The notes beneath the pieces are model-generated. The model was given only the letters and a program-made list of their open reading frames with translations, did no database searches and was not told the DNA's origin. A stretch of 64,000 bases of DNA from Tenacibaculum sp. SZ-18 (lineage in GTDB: Bacteria; Bacteroidota; Bacteroidia; Flavobacteriales; Flavobacteriaceae): contig NZ_CP019335.1 of assembly GCF_002813915.1 (NCBI RefSeq), positions 1,967,777 through 2,031,776 of the forward strand, in the 5' to 3' direction. The position numbers and the translations under genes are program-made. This document shows, one piece after another, positions 28,001 to 35,961 of the stretch; position 1 is the first letter of the stretch, and every line of letters starts with the position of its first letter.

Positions 28001-29506
28001 TAATCTATTTAATAATAAACCTTTGTTAGTTCCACTTAAATCTAAGGAAGCATTTGCATTTGGAAAATCCGTACCAATTCCTACACTCAATGGATTCGTA
28101 GCTCCTCCTAAAACCATTGTATTAGCACTTACAGCAGAGGCTCCATTTCCTATCGCTATTGAATTATCTCCACTAACAGTTGCATTGTATCCTATGGCAA
28201 TATTATTTGTCGCTGAACTTCCTGCATCATTGGAAGCTGCTTGATATCCGATAACAATAGCACCATCGTTCTGTATAACAGCTCCTGAACCTACTGCTAC
28301 TGCTTGCGTATTATCTATATCTACATTATTTCCAATTCCTACTGCATTGGATTGTGTAATATTAGCTAAATTACCAATACCAACAGAATAATCTGCATTT
28401 GCATTCATATTAAATTGATTACCAATCCCAACAGCATTAGTTCCACGGATATCGTGATCCTGACCTATAGATATGCTATACTGACCGTCATTAAAACCAC
28501 TATATCCTAACATAATCACATCATTCTGACTCGGTCTGGCATAAGCTCCAATAAAAATAGTCCTACTTCTATCGTTATTATCATAATCTGCAAAAGCTCC
28601 AAAACCAACATTATCTTGTCCCGTTCGATTGGTAAAACCAGTTGTAAAACCAACATAGGTATTTCTATTTGCATTGGAAGTTGAATTGGTTCGGTTATTA
28701 TCCCATCCTGCACGAGCACCAATAAATGTATTATGACTTGCATGTTCATTAGATGCTCCTGAAGCTTGCCCTACAAAAGTATTATAGATTCCCGCGTTAT
28801 TGTCAGTTCCTGAAGAATCTCCAATAAATGTATTCCTATCACCAACCTCATTACCAGCACCAGCATCATTTCCAAAAAAAGCATTACGATTACCTGTTAA
28901 AAGCGAATACCCTGCCATAGAACCAACAGCTGTATTATCCGATCCAGTCCCAGGGTTTGTTGTAGCAGTGGTTGATATTGTAATACTATTAATATCACCT
29001 GCCCCAGCCTTATGACCTACATAGGTATTATCGTCTCCATCTGTAACTTCTCTACCAGCAGCCTCTCCAATAAATGTATTATCCACACCTGTTGTATTAT
29101 TAAAACCAGCACCATGTCCTATGAATGTGCCATCGAATGCGGTAGTATTATAATATCCTGACCTAAACCCCATGAAAACATTATCTGATCCAGTAGTATT
29201 AGAATATCCCGATTGATATCCAATAAAAACATTTTCGTGGGTTGTACTAGAATATCCTGATTGATTTCCAATGTAGACATTGTAGTCCCCAGATCTATTA
29301 AGATATCCTGACTTATATCCCATGAAAACATTTTCAAGTCCAAAATCAATAGAAAATCCTGAACTATCTCCATAAAAGGAATTATAATCTCCTGCTGATA
29401 TATTTACACCCGAACCTGATCCTTGTGTTTCATTCATTATTTGTGAAAAAATAAAATTGCCACACAAGAAAAATAGGACAATTAAAATAGTAGTTTTATA
29501 TTTCAT
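24731..29506 (-). CDS. Giant T9SS-exported repeat protein with YadA-like head
   Basis: This is a 1591-residue protein. A Sec signal (LIVLFFLCGNFIFSQ) is followed at about 30-480 by short head repeats of the form NTFIGxxAG and SIAIGxxA. These resemble the left-handed beta-roll head of YadA-type adhesins. Residues about 543-1421 hold about 29 stalk repeats of about 30 residues (DNTDxQ ... VDLSGYL). A predicted coiled coil follows (LQSDLSTAQAEVAQLRTEM), then a conserved CACDGT, then a T9SS type A sorting domain (NIPNPFNGTTSIKYYVPE ... KKMIIE). This predicts export by the type IX system and surface attachment. A role in adhesion or gliding is inferred from architecture only. Paralogues lie at 30800 and 62352. 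Confidence 0.88.
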   Translation of the reverse strand: MKYKTTILIVLFFLCGNFIFSQIMNETQGSGSGVNISAGDYNSFYGDSSGFSIDFGLENVFMGYKSGYLNRSGDYNVYIGNQSGYSSTTHENVFIGYQSGYSNTTGSDNVFMGFRSGYYNTTAFDGTFIGHGAGFNNTTGVDNTFIGEAAGREVTDGDDNTYVGHKAGAGDINSITISTTATTNPGTGSDNTAVGSMAGYSLLTGNRNAFFGNDAGAGNEVGDRNTFIGDSSGTDNNAGIYNTFVGQASGASNEHASHNTFIGARAGWDNNRTNSTSNANRNTYVGFTTGFTNRTGQDNVGFGAFADYDNNDRSRTIFIGAYARPSQNDVIMLGYSGFNDGQYSISIGQDHDIRGTNAVGIGNQFNMNANADYSVGIGNLANITQSNAVGIGNNVDIDNTQAVAVGSGAVIQNDGAIVIGYQAASNDAGSSATNNIAIGYNATVSGDNSIAIGNGASAVSANTMVLGGATNPLSVGIGTDFPNANASLDLSGTNKGLLLNRLTTAERTTLGTSLSVLEKGLFVYDIDLDSPFSWNGSQWIASEADTDAQDLDLSDNTLSLTNDATTVDLSGYLDNTDSQALSVASNILSITGNSDTVDLSPYLDNTDNQDLTISGNILSLTNDASTIDLSGYLDNTDSQALSVASNILSITGNSDTVDLSPYLDNTDSQDLTISGNTLSLTNDASTVDLSGYLDNTDNQDLTISGNTLSLTNDASTVDLSGYLDNTDAQSISLATNTLSISGNVSTVDLSGYLDNTDAQSISLATNTLSISGNVSTVDLSGYLDNTDSQGLSVASNILSITGNSDTVDLSPYLDNTDNQDLTISGNILSLTNDASTIDLSGYLDNTDSQGLSVASDILSITGNSDTVDLSPYLDNTDSQDLTISGNTLSLTNDASTVDLSGYLDNTDNQDLTISGNTLSLTNDATTVDLSGYLDNTDSQGLSVASDILSITGNSDTVDLSPYLDNTDSQDLTISGNTLSLTNDASTVDLSGYLDNTDAQSISLATNTLSISGNASTVDLSGYLDNTDSQGISVASNILSITGNSDTVDLSPYLDNTDAQNLSLTGTDLSIANGNSVDLSVLQDGTGTDAQDLNLSGNTLSLTNDATSVDLSGYLDNTDSQNLGLSGTTLTISGGIGVDLSSLQDGTGTDSQGISVASNILSITGNSETVDLSPYLDNTDAQNLSLSGTDLSIANGNSVDLSVLQDGTGTDAQDLNLSGNTLSLTNDATSVDLSPYLDNTDSQNLELSGTTLTISGGIGVDLSSLQDGTGTDSQGLSVASNILSITGNSDTVDLSPYLDNTDSQNLGLSGTTLTISGGIGVDLSSLQDGTGTDSQGISVASNILSITGNSDTVDLSPYLDNTDSQNLGLSGTTLTISGGTGVDLSSLQDGTGTDSQDLTLTGNTLSLTNDASSVDLSSYLDNTDSQSLTSATLVGTNLNVAIENGSSVNVDLAPLISTLQSDLSTAQAEVAQLRTEMTSVLSRLNELENCACDGTLSADGGLTAGKNQAILYQNIPNPFNGTTSIKYYVPETMEKAAIVFSNTSGQVIDTVYLEKLGEQEIFFNSSSLPVGVYFYTLYVRGHKVATKKMIIE
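25243..27876. repeat. Tandem ~90 bp coding repeats, about 29 units
   Basis: Units of 87-96 bp encode the stalk of the first giant protein. Three main unit types alternate: DNTDxQDLTISGNTLSLT..., DNTDSQGLSVASNILSIT... and DNTDSQNLGLSGTTLTIS.... Several neighbouring units are identical at the DNA level. Confidence 0.93.
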
Positions 29507-29703
29507 AAGTAATAGTTTTTAAGACAGTTAGTTTGTTAGACTAACAAAAATATAAAAAGTTTAAAAACAACCTTAAAATACCTAAATAAAGATATGAGGG
29601 TTTCTTTTTTTAGACATGAATTAAATTTAATCTATTAATATTTCCATTTAATTTACCATAAAACAGAATTAATTGAAAAAAACACTTAAAATCACTATTT
29701 CAT

Positions 29704-30658
29704 ATGAGTTCGATTTAACTTACACTTACATTTGGTAATAAATTTTGAATCTTGATAGAAGGTTTAGCATCAAGAAAAACCTATGCTGTTAATCCGGCAA
29801 TTAGATTTCCAATAAAGTTATCAAAAGATCTATGTCTGGAGTGTTCAATTTGTCAAGTGTTTTTTAGGACATCTACCGATTCTATAATTGCTCTTTTACT
29901 TAGATATACTTTATCCATAAATTTAAGTGCTTATTTCTTCATATTCTTCCTTAATTTGGTTACTAAATGGATACCATCTACGAACAATTTATCAAATAAA
30001 TCTTTTCCTAAATATCCTTTATCTCCATATATTTTTCCGAAGATTTTATCATGGAAGCTTTTATTTTTCAAAGGAACACTATCATTACACAGATTAAGTC
30101 TAACTTAAATCCGTAAAACCAACCTAAAGTCCCAAAACTTTTGTCAGCAATACCTTTAAATACTTCATGTTGTTTCTCTCTTATATAATGACAAACTTTT
30201 AATGTAGTGGAATCAATAAAAGGCACACCTGAATATTTTCCTAAACCTCATATTTTTAAATACTGAACTAATTTTTTTGAAGTTATACAAATCTAACATA
30301 AGAAATAACATCAGGAAAGAAGTCGCTCATATGTCTACCTGCGTAATCAAGGTAAAAATGCTTCAGATTACGATATGACTTTAGATGAAAAATAACCATA
30401 ATAGTCATTACTTCACTTTCACTCATTTTAGATGTTCTATTGCGTTTTTTTAATTAAGAAGAGTCAGAAATGCTGCTTTTTGTTAAAACAACATCAAATT
30501 CTTTCATAAAATCATCTAATTCACAGAAAATTTCAATAATTTTAGCATTAGAAATTATAGTAAAAAAAATAGTTAAAAGTTTAAATTTCAGTACTTTAAT
30601 TTTCTAAATTTCTCGATTTTTATTCACAAATAAGTCAGGTATCTTACGTCGAACTCAC
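29704..30658 (-). mobile_element. Decayed IS982-family insertion sequence
   Basis: About 955 bp are bounded by imperfect inverted ends. The left end reads ATGAGTTCGATTTAACTTAC (29704-29723). The right end on the minus strand reads GTGAGTTCGACGTAAGATAC, ending at 30658. Between them lies a broken transposase on the minus strand. No target-site duplication was clear. It sits between the two giant repeat genes, upstream of the first and just beyond the duplicated 3' flank of the second. Confidence 0.78.
29715..30560 (-). pseudogene. IS982-type transposase pseudogene
   Basis: Reading the minus strand piecewise gives IIEIFCELDDFMKEFDVVLTKSS, then a TAA, then RTSKMSESEVMTIMVIFHLK and SDFFPDVISYVRFV. 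After a scrambled stretch come FIDSTTLKVCHY and GTLGWFYGFKLDL. After a frameshift come KIYGDKGYLGKDLFDKLF and SKRAIIESVDV. The candidate DDE residues can be traced: D of FIDST, D of YGDKGY and E of IIESVD. The order and motifs fit IS982-family transposases. At least two frameshifts and several stop codons make it inactive. The region has no intact competing ORF of its own. Confidence 0.85.
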
Positions 30659-30673
30659 GTTATTTAGTGAATT

Positions 30674-31111
30674 TTTTTGTTTCTCAATTTTACAAGCACC
30701 TTTTTGTCTTGACGTTTTACCAGAATCAAAGGATAAAATAATAAAAAAGCGATAACAAAAGAAAATTGCTATCGCTTTAAAATTTTTGTTTAAAAACTAC
30801 TATTCTATAATCATTTTCTTAGTTGCTACTTTATGTCCTCGAACATACAACGTGTAGAAATACACTCCAACTGGTAATGAAGAACTATTAAAGAATATTT
30901 CTTGCTCTCCTAATTTTTCTAAATATACTGTATCAATAACTTGACCAGAAGTATTACTGAAAACAATCGCTGCTTTTTCCATTGTCTCAGGAACGTAATA
31001 CTTAATAGAAGTGGTTCCGTTGAAAGGATTAGGAATATTCTGATATAAAATAGCTTGATTTTTACCTGCCGTTAGTCCACCATCTGCGCTTAACGTTCCA
31101 TCACAAGCACA
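30674..31111. repeat. Direct repeat, copy 2 (copy 1 at 24607-25042)
   Basis: This is the second copy of the duplicated 3' flank, terminator and C-terminal coding region. It differs from copy 1 by scattered single bases. It begins about 15 bp beyond the right end of the IS remnant. Confidence 0.88.
30745..30779 (-). terminator. Terminator of the second giant repeat gene
   Basis: The arms AAAGCGATA (30746-30754) and TATCGCTTT (30770-30778) are the same as those after the first giant gene, with a T run on the minus strand. Confidence 0.75.
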
Positions 31112-34100
31112 ACCTTCTAGTGTATTTAAACGCTCCAACATACTCGCTACTTGTGATTCTAATACAGCTACTTTTGATTCTGAGTTTGATAAATCCGATT
31201 GTAATGAAGAAAGCAATGGCGCTAAATCAACACTAACTGAAGCACCGTTTTCAATGGTAATTACTAAATCCTCACCCGTTAAAACTGCAGAGGTCAAATC
31301 TTGACTATCCGAATTTGTAAATACAGATAAATCAATTGAATTTCCATTACTTATGATAAGATTATTACCATTTAATGCTAATGTCTGGTTATCCGTTCCT
31401 GTTCCATCCTGTAACACCGATAAATCCACAGAGTTTCCATTTGCAATACTTAAGTCTGTTCCTGATAAACTTAAATTCTGTGCATCTGTATTATCTAAAT
31501 ACCCCGATAAATCTACAGAAGTTGCATCGTTGGTTAAGCTCAAAGTGTTTCCTGTCAAATCTAAATCTTGTGCATCGGTTCCTGTTCCATCCTGTAATAC
31601 TGATAAATCAACAGAGTTTCCATTCGCAATACTTAAGTCTGTTCCTGATAAACTTAAATTCTGCGCATCGGTATTATCTAAATACCCCGATAAATCTACA
31701 GTAGTTGCATCATTGGTTAAGCTTAAAGTGTTTCCTGACAAATCTAAATCTTGTGAGTCCGTTCCTGTTCCATCCTGTAATACTGATAAATCAACAGAGT
31801 TTCCATTCGCAATACTTAAGTCTGTTCCTGATAAACTTAAATTCTGCGCATCGGTATTATCTAAATATGGTGACAAATCAACTGTATCTGAATTTCCAGT
31901 AATACTTAAAATATTTGACGCTACGGAAATACCTTGTGAATCTGTATTATCTAAATATCCCGATAAATCAACCGTAGAAGCATTGCCTGAAATACTCAAT
32001 GTATTGGTAGCTAGTGAAATCGATTGTGCATCCGTATTATCCAAGTATCCAGATAAATCAACCGTAGAAGCATCATTTGTTAAACTAAGTGTATTTCCTG
32101 AAATAGTTAAATCTTGATTATCTGTATTATCTAAATACGGTGATAAATCAACTGTATCTGAATTTCCAGTAATGCTTAAAATATCTGACGCTACAGAAAG
32201 ACCTTGTGCATCCGTATTATCCAAGTATCCAGATAAATCAACCGTAGAAGCATCATTTGTTAAACTAAGTGTATTTCCTGAAATAGTTAAATCTTGATTA
32301 TCTGTATTATCTAAATACGGTGATAAATCAACTGTATCTGAATTTCCAGTAATACTTAAAATATCTGACGCTACAGAAAGACCTTGTGAATCCGTATTAT
32401 CCAAATATCCAGATAAATCAACTGTAGAAGCATCATTTGTTAAACTAAGTGTATTTCCTGAAATAGTTAAATCTTGATTATCTGTATTATCTAAATATGG
32501 TGATAAATCAACTGTATCTGAATTTCCAGTTATACTTAAAATATCTGACGCTACAGAAATTCCTTGTGAATCCGTATTATCCAAATATCCAGATAAATCA
32601 ACTGTGGAAGCATCATTTGTTAAACTAAGTGTATTTCCTGAAATAGTTAAATCTTGACTATCTGTATTATCTAAATACGGTGATAAATCAACTGTATCTG
32701 AATTTCCAGTTATACTTAAAATATCTGACGCTACAGAAAGACCTTGTGAATCCGTATTATCCAAATATCCAGATAAATCAACTGTGGAAGCATCATTTGT
32801 TAAACTAAGTGTATTTCCTGAAATAGTTAAATCTTGATTATCTGTATTATCTAAATATCCTGATAAATCAACCGTGGAAGCATCATTTGTTAAACTAAGT
32901 GTATTTCCTGAAATAGTTAAATCTTGATTATCTGTATTATCTAAATATGGTGATAAATCAACTGTATCTGAATTTCCAGTAATACTTAAAATATCTGACG
33001 CTACAGAAAGGGCTTGTGAATCCGTATTATCCAAATATCCAGATAAATCAACTGTGGAAGCATCATTTGTTAAACTAAGTATATTTCCAGAAATAGTTAA
33101 ATCTTGATTATCTGTATTATCTAAATATGAAGATAAATCAACTGTATCTGAATTCCCAGTAATACTTAAAATATTTGACGCCACAGAAAGTGCTTGTGAA
33201 TCCGTATTATCCAAATATCCAGATAAATCTACAGTAGAAGCATTCCCTGAAATACTCAATGTGTTGGTAGCTAGTGAAATCGATTGTGCATCCGTATTAT
33301 CCAAGTATCCTGATAAATCTACAGTTTGTTCCGCTTGACCATCATCTTCTAATGATAAACTTAATGTATTTGATGCTAATGTAAATGTATCAATTGTTTG
33401 GTTATCTGTATCAGTAGTTTGAGCTGTATTATCTATCCACGCACTTCCTGACCAAACGTATAAAACATCATCTTCATTATCATAAACCATCATTCCTTCA
33501 TCAGCAACTGTTAATGCCAACGCAGTTCGTTGCGCGTTGGTTAAACTATTTATTTTAAAACCTTTATTCGTATCTGCTAAATCTAATGAAGCCTTAACAT
33601 TTGGTGTATTGGTACCCACCCCAACGCTCAAAGGTTGCACCGAGCCTCCTAAAACCATTGTATTAGCACTTACAGCAGAGGCTCCATTTCCTATCGCTAC
33701 AGAATTATCTCCGCTGACAGTTGCATTATATCCTATGGCAATATTATTTGTCGCTGAACTTCCTGCATCATTGGAAGCCGCTTGATACCCGATAACAATA
33801 GCACCGTCATTTTGAACTACTGTATTTGCACCAATACCCACGGCATTTGCAGTAGCTATATTTGTTTGATATCCCATACCTACAGAATAATCTGAATTAT
33901 CAGTTGTATCAAAGTCGTACCCTAAAACAATGGCTCCTGCCGCATTTTGCATATTACCTAGGTTACCGATACCTATTGAATATTGTCCTTCATTGTAGGA
34001 ATAGTACCCCATAGTAATTACATCATTTTGAGCGGCAATCGCTTGAGAACCAACAAAAGTAGTTCGATTTCTATTTGTATTACCAGAAAATACTGTAACG

Positions 34101-34966
34101 CGTTGTCCTTGTACAGTACCTTGTGCTCGGCCATATCCTGAAAAAGCACCAAAACCTGCATTATCTTGTCCTTCTCTATTGGATGCCCCCGCAATGTAAC
34201 CAACATATGTGTTTCTATTGGCATTTGTGGTACTATTAGTTCGATTATTATCCCAACCCGACATCGCCCCGACAAATGTATTAAAGTCAGCCCATTCAGT
34301 TGCTGGTCCAGATGCAGCACCTACCATAACATTATAAATTCCATCTCCAATATCAATTGCAGCAGAATCTCCCAGAGCAGTATTATGATGACCGTCATCG
34401 ACATCTGACATTGACTCGGAACCAACTGCTACATTTCGATATCCTACATCTGTAGAAATTCCTGCCTCATTCCCTACGTAAACATTTTTATACCCAGTGG
34501 TATTACTTAAACCTGCATCCTCTCCGATAAAGGTATTTTCATAGCCTGTAGTATTATTTGCACCAGCCTCTTCACCAACGAAGGTATTGTCATAACCTGA
34601 CGTATTAAACTCTCCTGCTTCGGCTCCAATAAAAGTATTGTCTCCTCCATTATTTAATCTACCGGCTTGCCAACCAATAAAGGTGTTATCAAAACCTGTC
34701 GTATTTGAGTATCCTGCTTGATATCCAATAAAAACACATTCAGAAGTAGTATTAGATCTACCAGCTTGATATCCAATAAATACAGTTTGACTTCCTGATC
34801 TCATATTTGCACCAGAACTATCTCCGTAAAAGGTATTAAAATCTCCCGAGGTAATATTTACTCCTGAACCAGTACCAGATGTTTCGTTTAATGTTTGTGC
34901 ATTTGAATATGATATAAATAACATCATAAAAACAAAAACAACTTTTTGTGTATTAGGTATAATCAT
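30800..34966 (-). CDS. Giant T9SS-exported repeat protein, second paralogue
   Basis: This 1388-residue protein has the same plan as the gene at 24731. It has a signal peptide (VFVFMMLFISYSNAQ), a head region to about 460 with NTFIGxxAG and IAIGYNATVSGDNSVAIGNG, and about 23 stalk repeats at about 552-1217. A coiled coil (LQSDLSNSESKVAVLESQV), a conserved CACDGT and an identical T9SS type A C-terminus follow. The N-terminal head differs from paralogue 1 in many loops, while the C-terminal 100 residues are the same. This suggests selection for variation at the tip and conversion at the export signal. It is monocistronic, with a ~1 kb non-coding region upstream. Function inferred as surface adhesin-like. 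Confidence 0.88.
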   Translation of the reverse strand: MIIPNTQKVVFVFMMLFISYSNAQTLNETSGTGSGVNITSGDFNTFYGDSSGANMRSGSQTVFIGYQAGRSNTTSECVFIGYQAGYSNTTGFDNTFIGWQAGRLNNGGDNTFIGAEAGEFNTSGYDNTFVGEEAGANNTTGYENTFIGEDAGLSNTTGYKNVYVGNEAGISTDVGYRNVAVGSESMSDVDDGHHNTALGDSAAIDIGDGIYNVMVGAASGPATEWADFNTFVGAMSGWDNNRTNSTTNANRNTYVGYIAGASNREGQDNAGFGAFSGYGRAQGTVQGQRVTVFSGNTNRNRTTFVGSQAIAAQNDVITMGYYSYNEGQYSIGIGNLGNMQNAAGAIVLGYDFDTTDNSDYSVGMGYQTNIATANAVGIGANTVVQNDGAIVIGYQAASNDAGSSATNNIAIGYNATVSGDNSVAIGNGASAVSANTMVLGGSVQPLSVGVGTNTPNVKASLDLADTNKGFKINSLTNAQRTALALTVADEGMMVYDNEDDVLYVWSGSAWIDNTAQTTDTDNQTIDTFTLASNTLSLSLEDDGQAEQTVDLSGYLDNTDAQSISLATNTLSISGNASTVDLSGYLDNTDSQALSVASNILSITGNSDTVDLSSYLDNTDNQDLTISGNILSLTNDASTVDLSGYLDNTDSQALSVASDILSITGNSDTVDLSPYLDNTDNQDLTISGNTLSLTNDASTVDLSGYLDNTDNQDLTISGNTLSLTNDASTVDLSGYLDNTDSQGLSVASDILSITGNSDTVDLSPYLDNTDSQDLTISGNTLSLTNDASTVDLSGYLDNTDSQGISVASDILSITGNSDTVDLSPYLDNTDNQDLTISGNTLSLTNDASTVDLSGYLDNTDSQGLSVASDILSITGNSDTVDLSPYLDNTDNQDLTISGNTLSLTNDASTVDLSGYLDNTDAQGLSVASDILSITGNSDTVDLSPYLDNTDNQDLTISGNTLSLTNDASTVDLSGYLDNTDAQSISLATNTLSISGNASTVDLSGYLDNTDSQGISVASNILSITGNSDTVDLSPYLDNTDAQNLSLSGTDLSIANGNSVDLSVLQDGTGTDSQDLDLSGNTLSLTNDATTVDLSGYLDNTDAQNLSLSGTDLSIANGNSVDLSVLQDGTGTDAQDLDLTGNTLSLTNDATSVDLSGYLDNTDAQNLSLSGTDLSIANGNSVDLSVLQDGTGTDNQTLALNGNNLIISNGNSIDLSVFTNSDSQDLTSAVLTGEDLVITIENGASVSVDLAPLLSSLQSDLSNSESKVAVLESQVASMLERLNTLEGCACDGTLSADGGLTAGKNQAILYQNIPNPFNGTTSIKYYVPETMEKAAIVFSNTSGQVIDTVYLEKLGEQEIFFNSSSLPVGVYFYTLYVRGHKVATKKMIIE
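31315..33310. repeat. Tandem ~90 bp coding repeats, about 22 units
   Basis: These are stalk repeats of the second giant protein. Most units alternate DNTDSQGLSVASDILSIT... with DNTDNQDLTISGNTLSLT..., giving a 180 bp higher-order period. That order is much more regular than in the first paralogue. Confidence 0.93.
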
Positions 34967-35110
34967 CTTTCTTATCTTTTGTTCTTCCGCAATTTACTAA
35001 TTTAAAAGTTAATTTTTAAGATATTTTTAAGAATAATACCGATTCACAAAATAGCTTTAATTTATTGTTAATCAGTAATTTAAAAAAGACAAAAAGCAAT
35101 AATATTTTTT

Positions 35111-35134
35111 TAATATTATGCATGCATAACATTA
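35111..35134. promoter_or_regulatory. 24 bp near-perfect palindrome, possible operator
   Basis: The sequence TAATATTATGCATGCATAAC plus ATTA is its own reverse complement except for one base pair. It is centred about 155 bp upstream of the giant gene start at 34966. The ATGCATGCAT core is unusual in this AT-rich spacer. A dimeric regulator site is one explanation. Confidence 0.3.
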
Positions 35135-35890
35135 TCAACCGAATGAAATACCAATTTTTGTACTATTCACTGAACAATTAATTTTAAGATTATCATTATT
35201 CTTTTGCACACAAGTTTTTAACAACCTAAATACGTATCAAGTTTATATTTAATAGTCTTAAGAATAACTTTGACATCTAAAAACACATACTTAATTTAAT
35301 TTTTTCTTTTCTAGGATAATACTAAGGGTTTATTCGAAAACTTTGGGGTTATAACCTCGGTGTTTCACATTTTACATATCACTAGTAGCTATATCCAACG
35401 ACTTGGTCTCTATTTTCCTAAAATTTATTTTATTGGATCTTAGGAGTTTGCCATTTGAAAATTTTTAATCTAACTATAGTGTTAAATTATTAATGGATTT
35501 ATTAAGTTTTTATGGAGCATAGAAGAAAAAAAGGAACGATTGAATTGGTCTTTGAAGATTACATTGGAGTCGTTTGGCTGTAGAAATAAATTATCTTTCA
35601 TAACATCAATAAATCGAACCTAAAAATTATAGACTACAAAAGCTTAATCTTAATAATTTAAGATAAATAACGGTTTCCATTTTTTTTAGAGTCAAGAAAT
35701 CAAATATAACAATCAAACAGATTTCTTTTTTGTAAAACATATAACGAGCAAATCAATGAATACAAATGTTAATGAAATTATTGATAATTTGTGCGTAGTT
35801 CTCAGTTATATCTTCACAAATAAAATGATTTTGTTACCTATTTTTAACAAAACTGAGAACAAAGTGCAGTTTTTTAATTTCGCCTAAATT

Positions 35891-35935
35891 TGTAAACAAA
35901 AAAACACACTTTTTAAGTGTGTTTTTTTGTTTACA
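35891..35935 (-). terminator. Long perfect hairpin terminator
   Basis: A 21 bp perfect stem (35891-35911 with 35915-35935) has a TTT loop. The core arm is ACACACTT/AAGTGTGT flanked by A and T runs, so it can work on both strands. It lies 26 bp after the stop of the basic protein gene at 35962. Confidence 0.85.
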
Positions 35936-35961
35936 ATAGCACAATTCTGGAGTTTATTACC

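Larger units (their letters stand above)
34967..35961. other. AT-rich intergenic region, about 1 kb
   Basis: No gene could be supported. A 23-codon ORF starting MEHRRKKG (near 35512, plus strand) has no recognisable features. The region holds a large palindrome (35111-35134), a small GGTTATAACC palindrome near 35345, and the terminator at 35891-35935. The part next to 34966 should hold the promoter of the second giant gene. Confidence 0.5.

Noticed and set aside
29752..30108. 118-codon plus-strand ORF between the giant genes
   Set aside because: It is antisense to the decayed IS982 transposase, whose DDE motifs are readable on the minus strand.
25756..34408. Many open frames antisense to the giant repeat genes
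   Set aside because: They exist only because the coding repeats lack stops on the opposite strand; they have no starts or composition of their own.
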